From: CAZCEC01 sp964497615
GTDB lineage: Bacteria > Chloroflexota > Anaerolineae > Anaerolineales > UBA6663
Assembly: GCA_964497615.1 (NCBI GenBank)
Contig: CAZCEC010000030.1
Coordinates: 1 to 64,000, forward strand
Direction: 5' to 3'
DNA length: 64,000 bases
A model generated the notes under the pieces. It did no database searches. It saw only the letters and a program-made list of their open reading frames with translations, and was not told where the DNA came from. The translations under genes were made by a program, and so were the position numbers. This document shows, piece by piece, positions 26,167 to 34,251 of the stretch (positions are counted from its first letter, which is position 1; the number at the start of each line of letters is the position of its first letter).

Positions 26167-27504
26167 GTGAACGCGATTGGAAGCGGATGGTGGATGATGA
26201 TTGCGGCCGGCGCCTTTGCCTGCATCGCTCTGTGGGGCGTTTGGCGTGCAGGCCTTTGGTTGCTGCAGCGCGAACGAACGTGGACTGACGCTGTCGGAAT
26301 GGTGATGGCGGCCACAATAACGCGCCGTGATCGTGAGCAGACCATGAGCGTGATTCTTGAGCGTAGTGTCGAGGCGTTAGGAGCTGCAAGAGGAACCCTG
26401 CATCTCCTTCAACCTGAGGCATCGGATTATCGGCTGGCCCATGCCGTTAATGTGCAATACCTCGACCAGCTAGTAACGCTACCGGCAGATGACCTGGTGC
26501 TACAAAGGTCACGCAGTTCTGTTTTGCCGGTTATTTTCGAGGCAGATCAGGCTGGATCGCGGTGGAGCGCCTTGGGCAATGGCCAAGATCATGTAATCGT
26601 TGGAGTAGGCCTCGGTCACCAAGCGCTGCTGGGGCTGACTTGGCCCAGTGCTCTGCAGGCAGAGCGTCAATTGCCAGCCCTACAGGGAATTCAGCGCTAC
26701 AGCCAGCAAGTCTTGGCCGAATTCGCCGATCTTGACGCTCGAGCTGCCGATATCCAGGCGTTGAGTGAGAGTCTTGATCACCATGAGCGACTCACGCGGA
26801 CGGCTGCGCACGACCTGTCCAACAAACTGGCGGCAGCGCAGGCGTTGCTCGATGTGGCGTGTGACGGCGCGGACTTCGGCGGTGAAGCGGCCGAGTTGGT
26901 AAGACAGGCACAGGAGCAGATGAGTTTAAGCCAGCCTCTTGTAGATGAGTTGAGCGACCCTGGTCATGAAATTGAGCGTGAGCCGCTTCAGGTGGAAGAA
27001 CTCGCGCGGCTTGCTGTGGCGATGCTGGCTCGCCGACGCCGTGGGCAAGATGTGGTGTTCACATTAGAGGTTGCCCCTAATCTGCCCGCCTTTTGGGGGC
27101 AGCGGCTGGCCGTTCTCCGCGTTCTAGACAATCTCCTTTCCAATGCGCTCAAACACAACCTAACGTGCCCACAGTTGCGTGTATGGCTGAGGGTCTGGGC
27201 CGAAAATAACCAGGTGGTGTTCGAAGTGGGTGACAACGGCGTTGGAATTGCTGACGAATCGCTTCTGCAGCTGTTTGAATTTGGCTATCACGTTGACAGT
27301 ACCGGCAAGGCTCGTGGGCATGGCTTGGGGCTGTGGTCGAGCCGGCGCCTGATCCAGGCGCTGGGCGGGCTGATATGGGCTGAAAGCCTCCCGGGGCATG
27401 CGACCCGGTTTTGCTTTGCGCTAGCCAGCGTCCCAGAGCGGTCAATTACAGATAAGGCTGCCCCGGTGATGATTGCGCCCGAGGTAACGGAGGTAATCTC
27501 GTAA
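26167..27504 (+). CDS. Membrane-anchored GAF sensor histidine kinase
   Basis: 445 residues from a GTG start. It has an N-terminal transmembrane helix, a GAF-like sensor region (about 60-190), a dimerisation helix with RTAAHDLSNKL (His near residue 214) and an HATPase domain with NLLSNALKHN (about 320), VGDNGVGI and GHGLGLW. The gene starts the signalling cassette of the element operon and overlaps the next gene by one base (TAATG). The ligand is unknown; GAF domains bind small molecules or proteins. Confidence 0.82.
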   Translation: MNAIGSGWWMMIAAGAFACIALWGVWRAGLWLLQRERTWTDAVGMVMAATITRRDREQTMSVILERSVEALGAARGTLHLLQPEASDYRLAHAVNVQYLDQLVTLPADDLVLQRSRSSVLPVIFEADQAGSRWSALGNGQDHVIVGVGLGHQALLGLTWPSALQAERQLPALQGIQRYSQQVLAEFADLDARAADIQALSESLDHHERLTRTAAHDLSNKLAAAQALLDVACDGADFGGEAAELVRQAQEQMSLSQPLVDELSDPGHEIEREPLQVEELARLAVAMLARRRRGQDVVFTLEVAPNLPAFWGQRLAVLRVLDNLLSNALKHNLTCPQLRVWLRVWAENNQVVFEVGDNGVGIADESLLQLFEFGYHVDSTGKARGHGLGLWSSRRLIQALGGLIWAESLPGHATRFCFALASVPERSITDKAAPVMIAPEVTEVIS

Positions 27505-28715
27505 TGGACTCACGCCGGATGGAAATCCGCGTGGAAGACCTGCGAACTTATGCTCGCTGTCCTCTGGAGTGGTTTTGGGAGCGGCGGGTTGGTCTCACGC
27601 GTCCGCCAACGATTTCAGCCCTGGTGCCCGCTGCTATCCGGACGGGATTGGGGTTCTTCTATGACGGACACGCCCATGACTTGGCGACGGCCGTTGGCCT
27701 GGTCTGGCTGGACTGGTGTGAAGGGTGGGGGGAGCCTGCCATAGCTAGTGACCTGGCCCAGTACGCGGTTGGGCGAGCGAAGATCCTAAACCTGTTTGCA
27801 GCCGGTCACGTACAGCGGCCTGGTGGTGGGCGCTACACGGTGCCCGAGATGACCGGTGAGTATCGGAGCCGTATGCACGCTGCCGGGTTGACGAAACTCG
27901 GACGCCAGTTGGATGAGTTTGGCCGGACTCACGAACTTCTGGCGGTCGATGAGCCAGATCAGCCGGGCAGCGTTCTCGGCGACGCCTTTGCTACGAGTCT
28001 GGCCGCCGCCGAACGGGCTGCTCTCGACCTACCTGCGCGTGAGATTGTGCTCGCCCGGCAAGTAGGTTTCCATGTCGATGTGGGCAGTGGCGTACGGCTA
28101 GTGGGTGAGGCCGATCTGCTATTGCCGGAAGCTGACGCGCCTGAGGCTGTAGTGCTGGAAGTCCATGACTTTGAAGCAGTACCCTGGATGCGCGCAGGCA
28201 TCGCCGGTCGCGATCTCCGGGTTATCGCGGCCTCCCTTGCGCGGCCAGCGCCGGCGGCGGAATCGACTCCGTCAAATCCCACCTGGGAGAGGGTGGCGCG
28301 GGTCGTCTTCCGGCATTGGCCAAGCGGACAGAGCTTTACCTTTCGTGAGATTAGCGGCGGCCACCTCCTCGCCCTTACGGCTTCCATTGCTCGCGGAATG
28401 CGCCATCATGTCGTGGTGCCACGGGCTGTAACAGGCTATGAGCACTGCCGCGCTTGCGCTTATCGAGAGCATTGCTGGAATGGCGCCAACTGGGACACGC
28501 TGCCTCTCGTTGATGCCGGCATGCTCGGCAGCGCCGAGGTACTCCGCGTGGTGATGCAGCAGCTACGGGACAGTCTGAGTCAAGACAATGGAGCTATTCG
28601 GCACACTCGGCAGGCTCTGTCCGTCTTGGAGGACGCCCTCGCGGAAACTGAGCCGTCCAACCTTCTGGTTGCAAGCCGCCATGTTTTGGAGGAGCTAGAC
28701 GATCATGACCGCTGA
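27504..28715 (+). CDS. Cas4/AddB-like Fe-S PD-(D/E)XK protein
   Basis: 403 residues. Cys19 in YARCPLEWFW plus CRACAYREHC near residues 315-324 (C-x2-C-x5-C) reproduce the one-plus-three cysteine pattern that holds a 4Fe-4S cluster in Cas4 and AddB nucleases. The nuclease core shows VGEADLLL then VVLEVHDFE, where the expected Lys of the E-x-K motif is His. It may therefore be a DNA-binding or weakened nuclease. It lies between two histidine kinases with overlapping ends and no cas genes nearby, an odd context for this family. Confidence 0.65.
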   Translation: MDSRRMEIRVEDLRTYARCPLEWFWERRVGLTRPPTISALVPAAIRTGLGFFYDGHAHDLATAVGLVWLDWCEGWGEPAIASDLAQYAVGRAKILNLFAAGHVQRPGGGRYTVPEMTGEYRSRMHAAGLTKLGRQLDEFGRTHELLAVDEPDQPGSVLGDAFATSLAAAERAALDLPAREIVLARQVGFHVDVGSGVRLVGEADLLLPEADAPEAVVLEVHDFEAVPWMRAGIAGRDLRVIAASLARPAPAAESTPSNPTWERVARVVFRHWPSGQSFTFREISGGHLLALTASIARGMRHHVVVPRAVTGYEHCRACAYREHCWNGANWDTLPLVDAGMLGSAEVLRVVMQQLRDSLSQDNGAIRHTRQALSVLEDALAETEPSNLLVASRHVLEELDDHDR

Positions 28716-29463
28716 TGCCCGCCAGGATGTGGAAACAATTCGCGCCGAACAGGCTGCCTTTCTGCGAACTATCGCTCACTCATTGCGTACGCCACTGCAA
28801 TCTCTACAAGGCTTTGCGGAGTTACTCGAGCCTGGCTTGCCGATGGCCCAGGTTGAGCACTATGTGGGCTTCATTAAGCGCGACGCCGCCCATCTGGCGG
28901 CGGTAGTGGATGATCTGTGTCTCCGTCACGAATTAGCATCGGGCAAACTCCTGCTCTTTCCTATTGCCATTGACGTTGGCAATCTCCTGGCCGAACTTGC
29001 TCGCCAGTTTGAAGCCCAGATACCTGACTGCGTCGTCAGCCTGGAATATACCGATGAACTACCGCCGGCTTTCGCCGATCAAGACCGGCTGTTGCACCTC
29101 TTGGGCACCCTATTGCGCAATGCCGTCCGCTGCCGTCCGGACCCAGACGGCCCCGTCTGGCTCACCATGCGCGCCCAGTATGACCAAGGCGACCGGCAAA
29201 TAATATTCAGTCTAGAAGACGATGGCCCGCAAGTGTCGCCCGAATATGCCTCGGCCCTGTTTGAACCGTTGCCGCAGCTACCGGCGGCCCTCGGGCGGCC
29301 ACGGCTGGGCGTAGGGCTCGGGCTTTATGTGGCGCGGGAGGTTGCGCGCCACATGGGTGGAGACCTACGCCTGGCGATCAATCCAGCGCTTACTGATCGA
29401 CCATTTGGGAACACGTTTGTGATGCGGGTACCGATTTTTGAAGGGCAAGTGGGCCATGCCTGA
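28705..29463 (+). CDS. Soluble histidine kinase without sensor domain
   Basis: 252 residues: HisKA helix with TIAHSLRTPLQSL (phospho-acceptor His25) and an HATPase domain with LLGTLLRNAV, LEDDGPQVSPE and GVGLGLYVAREVA. No transmembrane segment or sensory domain precedes the kinase core, so input probably comes from a partner, perhaps the GAF kinase or the Cas4-like protein encoded just upstream (11-base overlap). The N-box Asn and G boxes are present, suggesting an active enzyme. Confidence 0.8.
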   Translation: MTADARQDVETIRAEQAAFLRTIAHSLRTPLQSLQGFAELLEPGLPMAQVEHYVGFIKRDAAHLAAVVDDLCLRHELASGKLLLFPIAIDVGNLLAELARQFEAQIPDCVVSLEYTDELPPAFADQDRLLHLLGTLLRNAVRCRPDPDGPVWLTMRAQYDQGDRQIIFSLEDDGPQVSPEYASALFEPLPQLPAALGRPRLGVGLGLYVAREVARHMGGDLRLAINPALTDRPFGNTFVMRVPIFEGQVGHA

Positions 29464-29839
29464 ACTTCTCGTAGTAGAGGATGATTTCGCACTGGGTGTA
29501 TTCCTAGTCCAGGCGCTCGAACGAGACGCCATTCCTTATCGCGTGGCCCAGAATGGTGAAGTTGCCCTGCAATTTGCCGCCGAGTGCTGGCCGGCAGCGG
29601 TGCTGCTGGATCTCACGTTACCTGGTGATCTGGATGGCTGGCAGGTGTGGGACCGGCTGTTGGCTCAGGCTTGCGGGCGTGCCCTTCGCGTGATCTTATT
29701 TGCAGCCGAATTGGACAGCCACGATCAACATCAGGCACTCCAGCGGGAGGTCTGGTCCGTTCTGCGCAAACCTGCGAGCCGCGCCCGGCTGGTGGACCAT
29801 GTACGGCGGGCGTTGGCGGAGGCAGCCATCCATGACTGA
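29456..29839 (+). CDS. Single-domain response regulator
   Basis: 127 residues, a receiver domain only: acidic pair EDD (8-10), phospho-acceptor Asp52 in VLLDLTLPG and Lys in VLRKPAS near 107. With no output domain it likely acts by protein interaction or as a phosphate relay or sink between the kinases and the DNA-binding regulator encoded next. It overlaps both neighbours by eight bases. Confidence 0.82.
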   Translation: MPELLVVEDDFALGVFLVQALERDAIPYRVAQNGEVALQFAAECWPAAVLLDLTLPGDLDGWQVWDRLLAQACGRALRVILFAAELDSHDQHQALQREVWSVLRKPASRARLVDHVRRALAEAAIHD

Positions 29840-30572
29840 GGTGGTTGCCCTAAGCCAGCGGGTATTAGTTGTCGAGGATGAAACTGCACTGCTCGTCTTT
29901 TACCGACAAGTGCTTGAGGAGGCCGGTTTTCACATTCGCGTGGCTCGTAGCGGGCAGGAAGCGCTGAGTGCCTTCACGGAATTTACGCCAGACTTGGTAA
30001 TGCTGGACTTGCTGCTGCTGGGCGAAATGGACGGATTTGATGTGCTGACTGCTTTGCGCGCAAGAAGTGCAGTACGAATCGTGATCCTGACCGGGCAGGC
30101 TGGTGATGCCCGCGTTGTGCGCGGGTTGAACCTGGGCGCGGACAATTATCTGGTGAAGCCGATCTCGGGTGCGCAGCTTGTGGCACGCGTGCGCGCGCAG
30201 ATGCGCCGTACTCCGGGCGGTAGCCGGGCGCCTGACCGGAGCCGCAAGCTCTTTTGCTATGGCGACTTCGTCATCGACCTGGGCCGTGCCCAGGGCTTGC
30301 GCCGCGGCAGGCGGGTAGTGTTTGGTGAGGTTGAGCGCCGCATCCTGGAACGGCTGCTGCAGACGCCGGGTCGGTTGGTCGGGTACGCTGAGCTCATGGA
30401 GGCCGGTTGGGGGCAGATCCAACCCGTTGTGCAGGGAGAAGATGCTCGCCAAGTGCTCAACATCGCATACCGTTTGAGGCGCAAACTTCGTCAGGCAGAC
30501 GGCCGCGAGGTCATTGAAACGGTCAGCAGCGCTGGGCTTGTGATTGCAGCGCCGGATGTGGTGAGGAATTAG
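29832..30572 (+). CDS. OmpR-family DNA-binding response regulator
   Basis: 246 residues. The receiver domain has Asp59 (LVMLDLLLLG) and Lys109 (YLVKPIS); the C-terminal winged helix (about 145-240) includes VVFGEVERRILERLLQTPGR and VLNIAYRLRRKLRQ, typical of OmpR/PhoB. This class binds direct repeats with about 11-bp periodicity. Such repeats (TGAGGACTC type) stand before parA (139-158) and before flp (11702-11721), making this the best candidate to activate the element operon and pilin gene. That link is inference. Confidence 0.85.
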   Translation: MTEVVALSQRVLVVEDETALLVFYRQVLEEAGFHIRVARSGQEALSAFTEFTPDLVMLDLLLLGEMDGFDVLTALRARSAVRIVILTGQAGDARVVRGLNLGADNYLVKPISGAQLVARVRAQMRRTPGGSRAPDRSRKLFCYGDFVIDLGRAQGLRRGRRVVFGEVERRILERLLQTPGRLVGYAELMEAGWGQIQPVVQGEDARQVLNIAYRLRRKLRQADGREVIETVSSAGLVIAAPDVVRN

Positions 30573-30575
30573 CCA

Positions 30576-31115
30576 ATGCCTGAGATACAGAACGACGCCT
30601 TTCGACTGATTATCCGTCTTGTAATGACGGTCCTGCTGCTTAGGTTGGCCATCTACGACATCCACACACGGCGAGTGCCAAATTTGGTGGTGATCCCGCT
30701 ACTCCTGGTAGGCGGGGGTGTGACATTGGTGCGGCTGTGGTTGGGCCACGTCAGCCCCGAGAGCATTTGGGTTCTGGCCCTCACGGTAGTCGCCTGTCTC
30801 ATTCTGTGGCGGTTTCATGCATTTGGCGGTGGCGATGTGAAGCTTATTGTGGCTTTGATTGCCCTCGCACCGGACATGCAACTGGTCTATTTATTGCTTG
30901 GCGGCACGCTCGGTGGACTGTTTCTCGTATTGGCCGTGGGTGATGGGCGCCAAGGCATTCGGCGCTTGATGGCATTACTCGCAAATGCCGGCCATGGGGT
31001 CTTGCCCGATCGAGATGAGATTATGGCCGCTTATCAATCGCGAGGCCGGCCAATCACATTTGCGTTCTGTTTGGCCGCTGTAGCTTACCTGTGGATTTTC
31101 TGGACAAAGATTTAG
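30576..31115 (+). CDS. tadV: Type IV prepilin peptidase (TadV/CpaA)
   Basis: 179 residues, A24 family. The two catalytic aspartates are visible: Asp28 in LAIYDIHTRRVPN and Asp87 in FGGGDVKL. About five to six transmembrane helices are predicted. The short form without the N-terminal methylase domain is normal for Tad systems. It would process the Flp pilin at 11848 and the TadE-like pseudopilins. Its place 18 kb away from the pilin, inside the signalling cassette but on the same strand, suggests a single large transcription unit. Confidence 0.85.
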   Translation: MPEIQNDAFRLIIRLVMTVLLLRLAIYDIHTRRVPNLVVIPLLLVGGGVTLVRLWLGHVSPESIWVLALTVVACLILWRFHAFGGGDVKLIVALIALAPDMQLVYLLLGGTLGGLFLVLAVGDGRQGIRRLMALLANAGHGVLPDRDEIMAAYQSRGRPITFAFCLAAVAYLWIFWTKI

Positions 31116-31117
31116 GC

Positions 31118-32176
31118 ATGCCAGAGATACCTGCCGCGATCCGGCTACCCAATACCGAAGCATTTCGGCCGCAAAACCTTTGGGAAACTGTGCAGGCATT
31201 CAATCAGCGCCTCCGGTCTGGAAATTTAGAGAACTACCGGCCTGCACCTTTGGGATTTCCACAGCTCGACGCCTGCTTGGGCGGCGGATTGCGGGCCGAG
31301 GATTTGTGCCTGGTGGGTGGGATGCAGAACGTGGGCAAGACGATTTTTGCCTTACAGGTGGCGCGCAATCTGGCGGCGGCCGGCGATGTGTTGCCCATTG
31401 TCGTTTGCTACGAGCATGGGCCCGAGCTGCTGCTGCATCGGTTGCTCTGCCTGGAGTCGGTAGATGACCCTGATGGGCCGACGCCGCAAGGCGTCACCCG
31501 GGATACGATCGAGAAGGCTGTGCTGGCCTACTACGACAATCACCCGGAGCCCGAAGCGCGGCAACAACTTGATCTAGATTGGCTATTGGCCAACGTCGCT
31601 GGTGTGGATCGGGCCTGGTATCGCCTACGTGAGTACTTGTGGCGGCTATGGCTGGTGGCCGGCGATGGGCTAGATACTACGCTGCCCGTGCTGCATGAGT
31701 ACGTGCGCATGGCCCAGCAATTAGGCTTTGCGCGGGTCATGCTGATTGTGGATTATGCTCAGCGAGTGCCGTTGCCGCCGAGGGTGGGGGGCATTGAACT
31801 GTCTGAGTCTCAACGCATTGACCTAGTCATGCGCGGCCTCAAGGGTATCGCCATGAAGCTCGGCGTACCTGTCATGGCCATCGCCGCCGCCGACGAAGCA
31901 GCGCTTCGTCGGCAACGCGTGCATTTTGAAGATCTCTGGGGACCGGCGACAGTACAGTATGAGCCGGACGTGGCATTCATCCTCAATCGAGATGGCGAAG
32001 CCACAGACGGCGCTACTCGCTGCGTGCGGCTTGGGGTCGAGAAGAATCGGCACGGACCAGCAGAATTGGAGTTCCAGTTCCGATTACACGGTCAGCAATA
32101 CCGTTTAGCACAACAGGGGACAGCGATGTCGAAATCCACAAGCTTTCAGGCTGAGCGGTACAGCTTATCAGCTTGA
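31118..32176 (+). CDS. DnaB-like replicative helicase domain protein
   Basis: 352 residues with a RecA/DnaB C-terminal-like core: Walker A GGMQNVGKT (67-75), VVCYEHGPELLLHRL as the H2-like strand and Walker B VMLIVDYAQRVP, with EKNRHGP near the end like the DnaB arginine-finger region. The N-terminal DnaB domain is missing and about 80 residues of inserted helices follow Walker A. It may load with the primase at 24934 for plasmid-like replication. The start at 31118 sits three bases after the tadV stop. Confidence 0.75.
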   Translation: MPEIPAAIRLPNTEAFRPQNLWETVQAFNQRLRSGNLENYRPAPLGFPQLDACLGGGLRAEDLCLVGGMQNVGKTIFALQVARNLAAAGDVLPIVVCYEHGPELLLHRLLCLESVDDPDGPTPQGVTRDTIEKAVLAYYDNHPEPEARQQLDLDWLLANVAGVDRAWYRLREYLWRLWLVAGDGLDTTLPVLHEYVRMAQQLGFARVMLIVDYAQRVPLPPRVGGIELSESQRIDLVMRGLKGIAMKLGVPVMAIAAADEAALRRQRVHFEDLWGPATVQYEPDVAFILNRDGEATDGATRCVRLGVEKNRHGPAELEFQFRLHGQQYRLAQQGTAMSKSTSFQAERYSLSA

Positions 32177-32221
32177 CACCGTAATGCGGGAAACGCCAGG
32201 TATCTCTCGCCTGGAAGGCCC

Positions 32222-32261
32222 GCGCACTTCATGCTATAGTTGTGCGCACTTCACGCTAAAG
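32222..32261 (+). promoter_or_regulatory. Promoter with tandem GCGCACTTCA operators
   Basis: GCGCACTTCATGCTATAG (32222-32239) and GCGCACTTCACGCTAAAG (32244-32261) share 16 of 18 bases and start 22 bp apart, two helical turns. The first copy contains an extended -10 (TGCTATAGT, 32232-32240), so a bound regulator would block the promoter. They precede the XRE gene, as expected for auto-repression. Confidence 0.6.
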
Positions 32262-32282
32262 GGTCTTCGCACGGAGGTCACC

Positions 32283-32678
32283 GTGTCGCGTGCACTAACG
32301 CTCGCTGAGAAACTCCAACTCCTCTTCGAATACGGCGAATCCAGGGGCATTTCCGCCGCCTACCGCACCATCGCGGATGCTACAGGCGAAAATGCCACCA
32401 ACATTCGCAAGATTCATCGGGGTGAGAATTCCAATCCGGGACTAAAAATTCTCACCGCCCTCGTCAAGTATTTCCGAGTGGACTTGGCCTTCTTCAATTG
32501 TGAAACCAAAGCAGAATGCCAAGCCTACCTGGCCCGCTTCGCCCCAGCAGCCGAGCTAGAAGCGATCAAGCTGCGCGCCAATGGCTTGTCCGAAGAGGGT
32601 ATGGCGGCCATGCGCAATATGTTGGATTTCGTGCGCAAAGCCGAGGGTTTGCCGCCCTTGGAGCCGCCGGAAAAATAG
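32283..32678 (+). CDS. XRE-type transcriptional regulator (ImmR-like)
   Basis: 131 residues from a GTG start set by ribosome site GGAGG (32273-32277). The HTH covers TLAEKLQLLFEYGESRG, YRTIADATGENATNIRKI and NPGLKILTALVKYFRVDLAFF, like Xre/CI repressors. The C-terminal part has a helical segment (LRANGLSEEGMAAMRNMLDF) typical of regulators paired with ImmA/IrrE proteases. The ImmA-like gene follows in 37 bases. In ICEBs1, ImmR represses the element and ImmA cleaves ImmR; the same logic is likely here. Confidence 0.8.
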   Translation: MSRALTLAEKLQLLFEYGESRGISAAYRTIADATGENATNIRKIHRGENSNPGLKILTALVKYFRVDLAFFNCETKAECQAYLARFAPAAELEAIKLRANGLSEEGMAAMRNMLDFVRKAEGLPPLEPPEK

Positions 32679-32715
32679 AAGTTGGCCTTGAGGTGTGCCA
32701 TAGCGGAGGGTGGGA

Positions 32716-33252
32716 ATGGGTGAAGTATCGGTGCAGGCCCGCGTCAAACAGCAGCTAGAGGGTTGGGACTACGATTTTTCACACTTCAGTATTGATGACT
32801 TTGTCGCGTGGGTCGCCCTTCGGCGCAAGCGTCACATTCAGTTAGTCCCGTGGTCGCTACCGCCCGAATTGTTCGGTGCTTGGATCGAAGGCGAGCAGGC
32901 CGACTATGTTTTCTATGAAGCTGAGCCCCTGCATGTACACACCGTGCACATCGTGCTTCACGAGTTGTGCCACATATTGCTGGGTCACAAGACCGCCATC
33001 GTAGGCCGGGACTTCAGCCGGTTACTGCAAGCTGATGCTGATGCCAGCCAGCCAACCGCCCAGCAAGCGCTCACCGGCCTCTTCCGACAAGTCAGCTATG
33101 AAGACGAGCAGGAAATCGAGGCTGAAACTCTCTCCAGCCTAATCCAGCTGCGGGTTTACCAACAGGCCGGCCTGGCGGCGCTCAGCCATACCGGCGATGG
33201 CCTAGCCATGCGCCAGTTCATGCAGGGTATTGGAATGGATGGAGCCGGCTAG
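32716..33252 (+). CDS. ImmA/IrrE-family metallopeptidase
   Basis: 178 residues with the zinc-protease motif HELCH (82-86) and a downstream Glu in EQEIEAETLSSLI that could be the third ligand. Such enzymes cut their cognate XRE repressor after a stress or mating signal. Ribosome site GGAGGG lies five bases before the ATG. It is followed in three bases by a seven-helix membrane protein, so the protease and the membrane protein are probably coupled. Confidence 0.82.
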   Translation: MGEVSVQARVKQQLEGWDYDFSHFSIDDFVAWVALRRKRHIQLVPWSLPPELFGAWIEGEQADYVFYEAEPLHVHTVHIVLHELCHILLGHKTAIVGRDFSRLLQADADASQPTAQQALTGLFRQVSYEDEQEIEAETLSSLIQLRVYQQAGLAALSHTGDGLAMRQFMQGIGMDGAG

Positions 33253-33255
33253 GCG

Positions 33256-34251
33256 ATGTCGGTTTCGATCAACGCGCTAGCGGCCCTGGTGGGTTGGGGC
33301 ATGATCTTGTGGCGCTTGCCACGCATCCGCCTCAGTTCGACGGAAGCCCGCTACACCTTTGCCACATTGGTATTCTTCACCCTGGCCGCCACGTTCAGTA
33401 CCCCCGCGATGATGAGGTGGTTCGACAGCCAGACCCAACTCCCCGCCGCTGGCCTCGTCACCGAATATGCGTTTGGCATCGCGGCGGCGGCGGCCTGGGC
33501 CATGAGCTGCTTGACCTTGGATCTGTCACTGCGGGGCCGGCGCTGGCTGGTCCTGGTGTCGCCCGCCGCGCTCCTCGGCCTGGTGGTCGTTTGGTGGCTT
33601 TACCTCCCGGCACTGAGTGCTGTCCGAGGCCCTACCGAGACTGGCGAAATACTGATAACTACTGTGGCCCAAGGCTATGCGTTTGGCATCGTGGCGTTCA
33701 TTGCCGTGCCGGCGCTGTCACATCGCATCGCTAACGAGCAGAGCATTCCCGTTCGGCTGCGCTTGCTTTGTATCCTGACCACCCAAATCATTCTGGCGTG
33801 TTGGCTGGGTGCCCGAACCACCATTGGCCCGCTGGTGCTGTTGGGCGTCGTCCCACGCACGTATACCTTTTCGTTCGTCAATGTGCTCATTGCCTTCATG
33901 ATCGTTGCTTATATGGGGTCACTCTTGCCTCCCAGCGTCTTCGTTCGCTTGGCGCGCGAGTTGATTCGGGTGCGCGACTGGCGGGCCCTGCGCCATTTGC
34001 AGCGTGTGGAACGACAGGTGGCGCACGAGCTTGGCACGCCGCCGCTTGACGTTTCGTGGACCGAGGCGGTGAACATGCCGGACTTCGCCGCCTACCGCGT
34101 CGCCATCGCGATCCTCGATCGCCGGAAGGCGTTGCGAAGCTCGCCGAACCACCGCGCTCAACGTCTGGCGAATCGCTTGGATCAGCTGGTGTCTGACTCT
34201 CCGGGTTACCCAGATCTTGTGGTTCGCTTGCGGCAAATGGCCCGCCAGTGA
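33256..34251 (+). CDS. Seven-TM membrane protein, MAB_1171c-like
   Basis: 331 residues with about seven transmembrane helices in the first 230 residues (ARYTFATLVFFTLAATF, LVLVSPAALLGLVVVWWLYL, FSFVNVLIAFMIVAYMGSLL and others) and a basic cytoplasmic tail of about 100 residues. The layout and the location right after an ImmA/IrrE gene recall the MAB_1171c putative transporter family of Actinobacteria; I am not certain of that assignment. It may sense a membrane signal for the protease. Its stop overlaps the GTG start of the prenyl synthase (GTGA). Confidence 0.62.
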   Translation: MSVSINALAALVGWGMILWRLPRIRLSSTEARYTFATLVFFTLAATFSTPAMMRWFDSQTQLPAAGLVTEYAFGIAAAAAWAMSCLTLDLSLRGRRWLVLVSPAALLGLVVVWWLYLPALSAVRGPTETGEILITTVAQGYAFGIVAFIAVPALSHRIANEQSIPVRLRLLCILTTQIILACWLGARTTIGPLVLLGVVPRTYTFSFVNVLIAFMIVAYMGSLLPPSVFVRLARELIRVRDWRALRHLQRVERQVAHELGTPPLDVSWTEAVNMPDFAAYRVAIAILDRRKALRSSPNHRAQRLANRLDQLVSDSPGYPDLVVRLRQMARQ

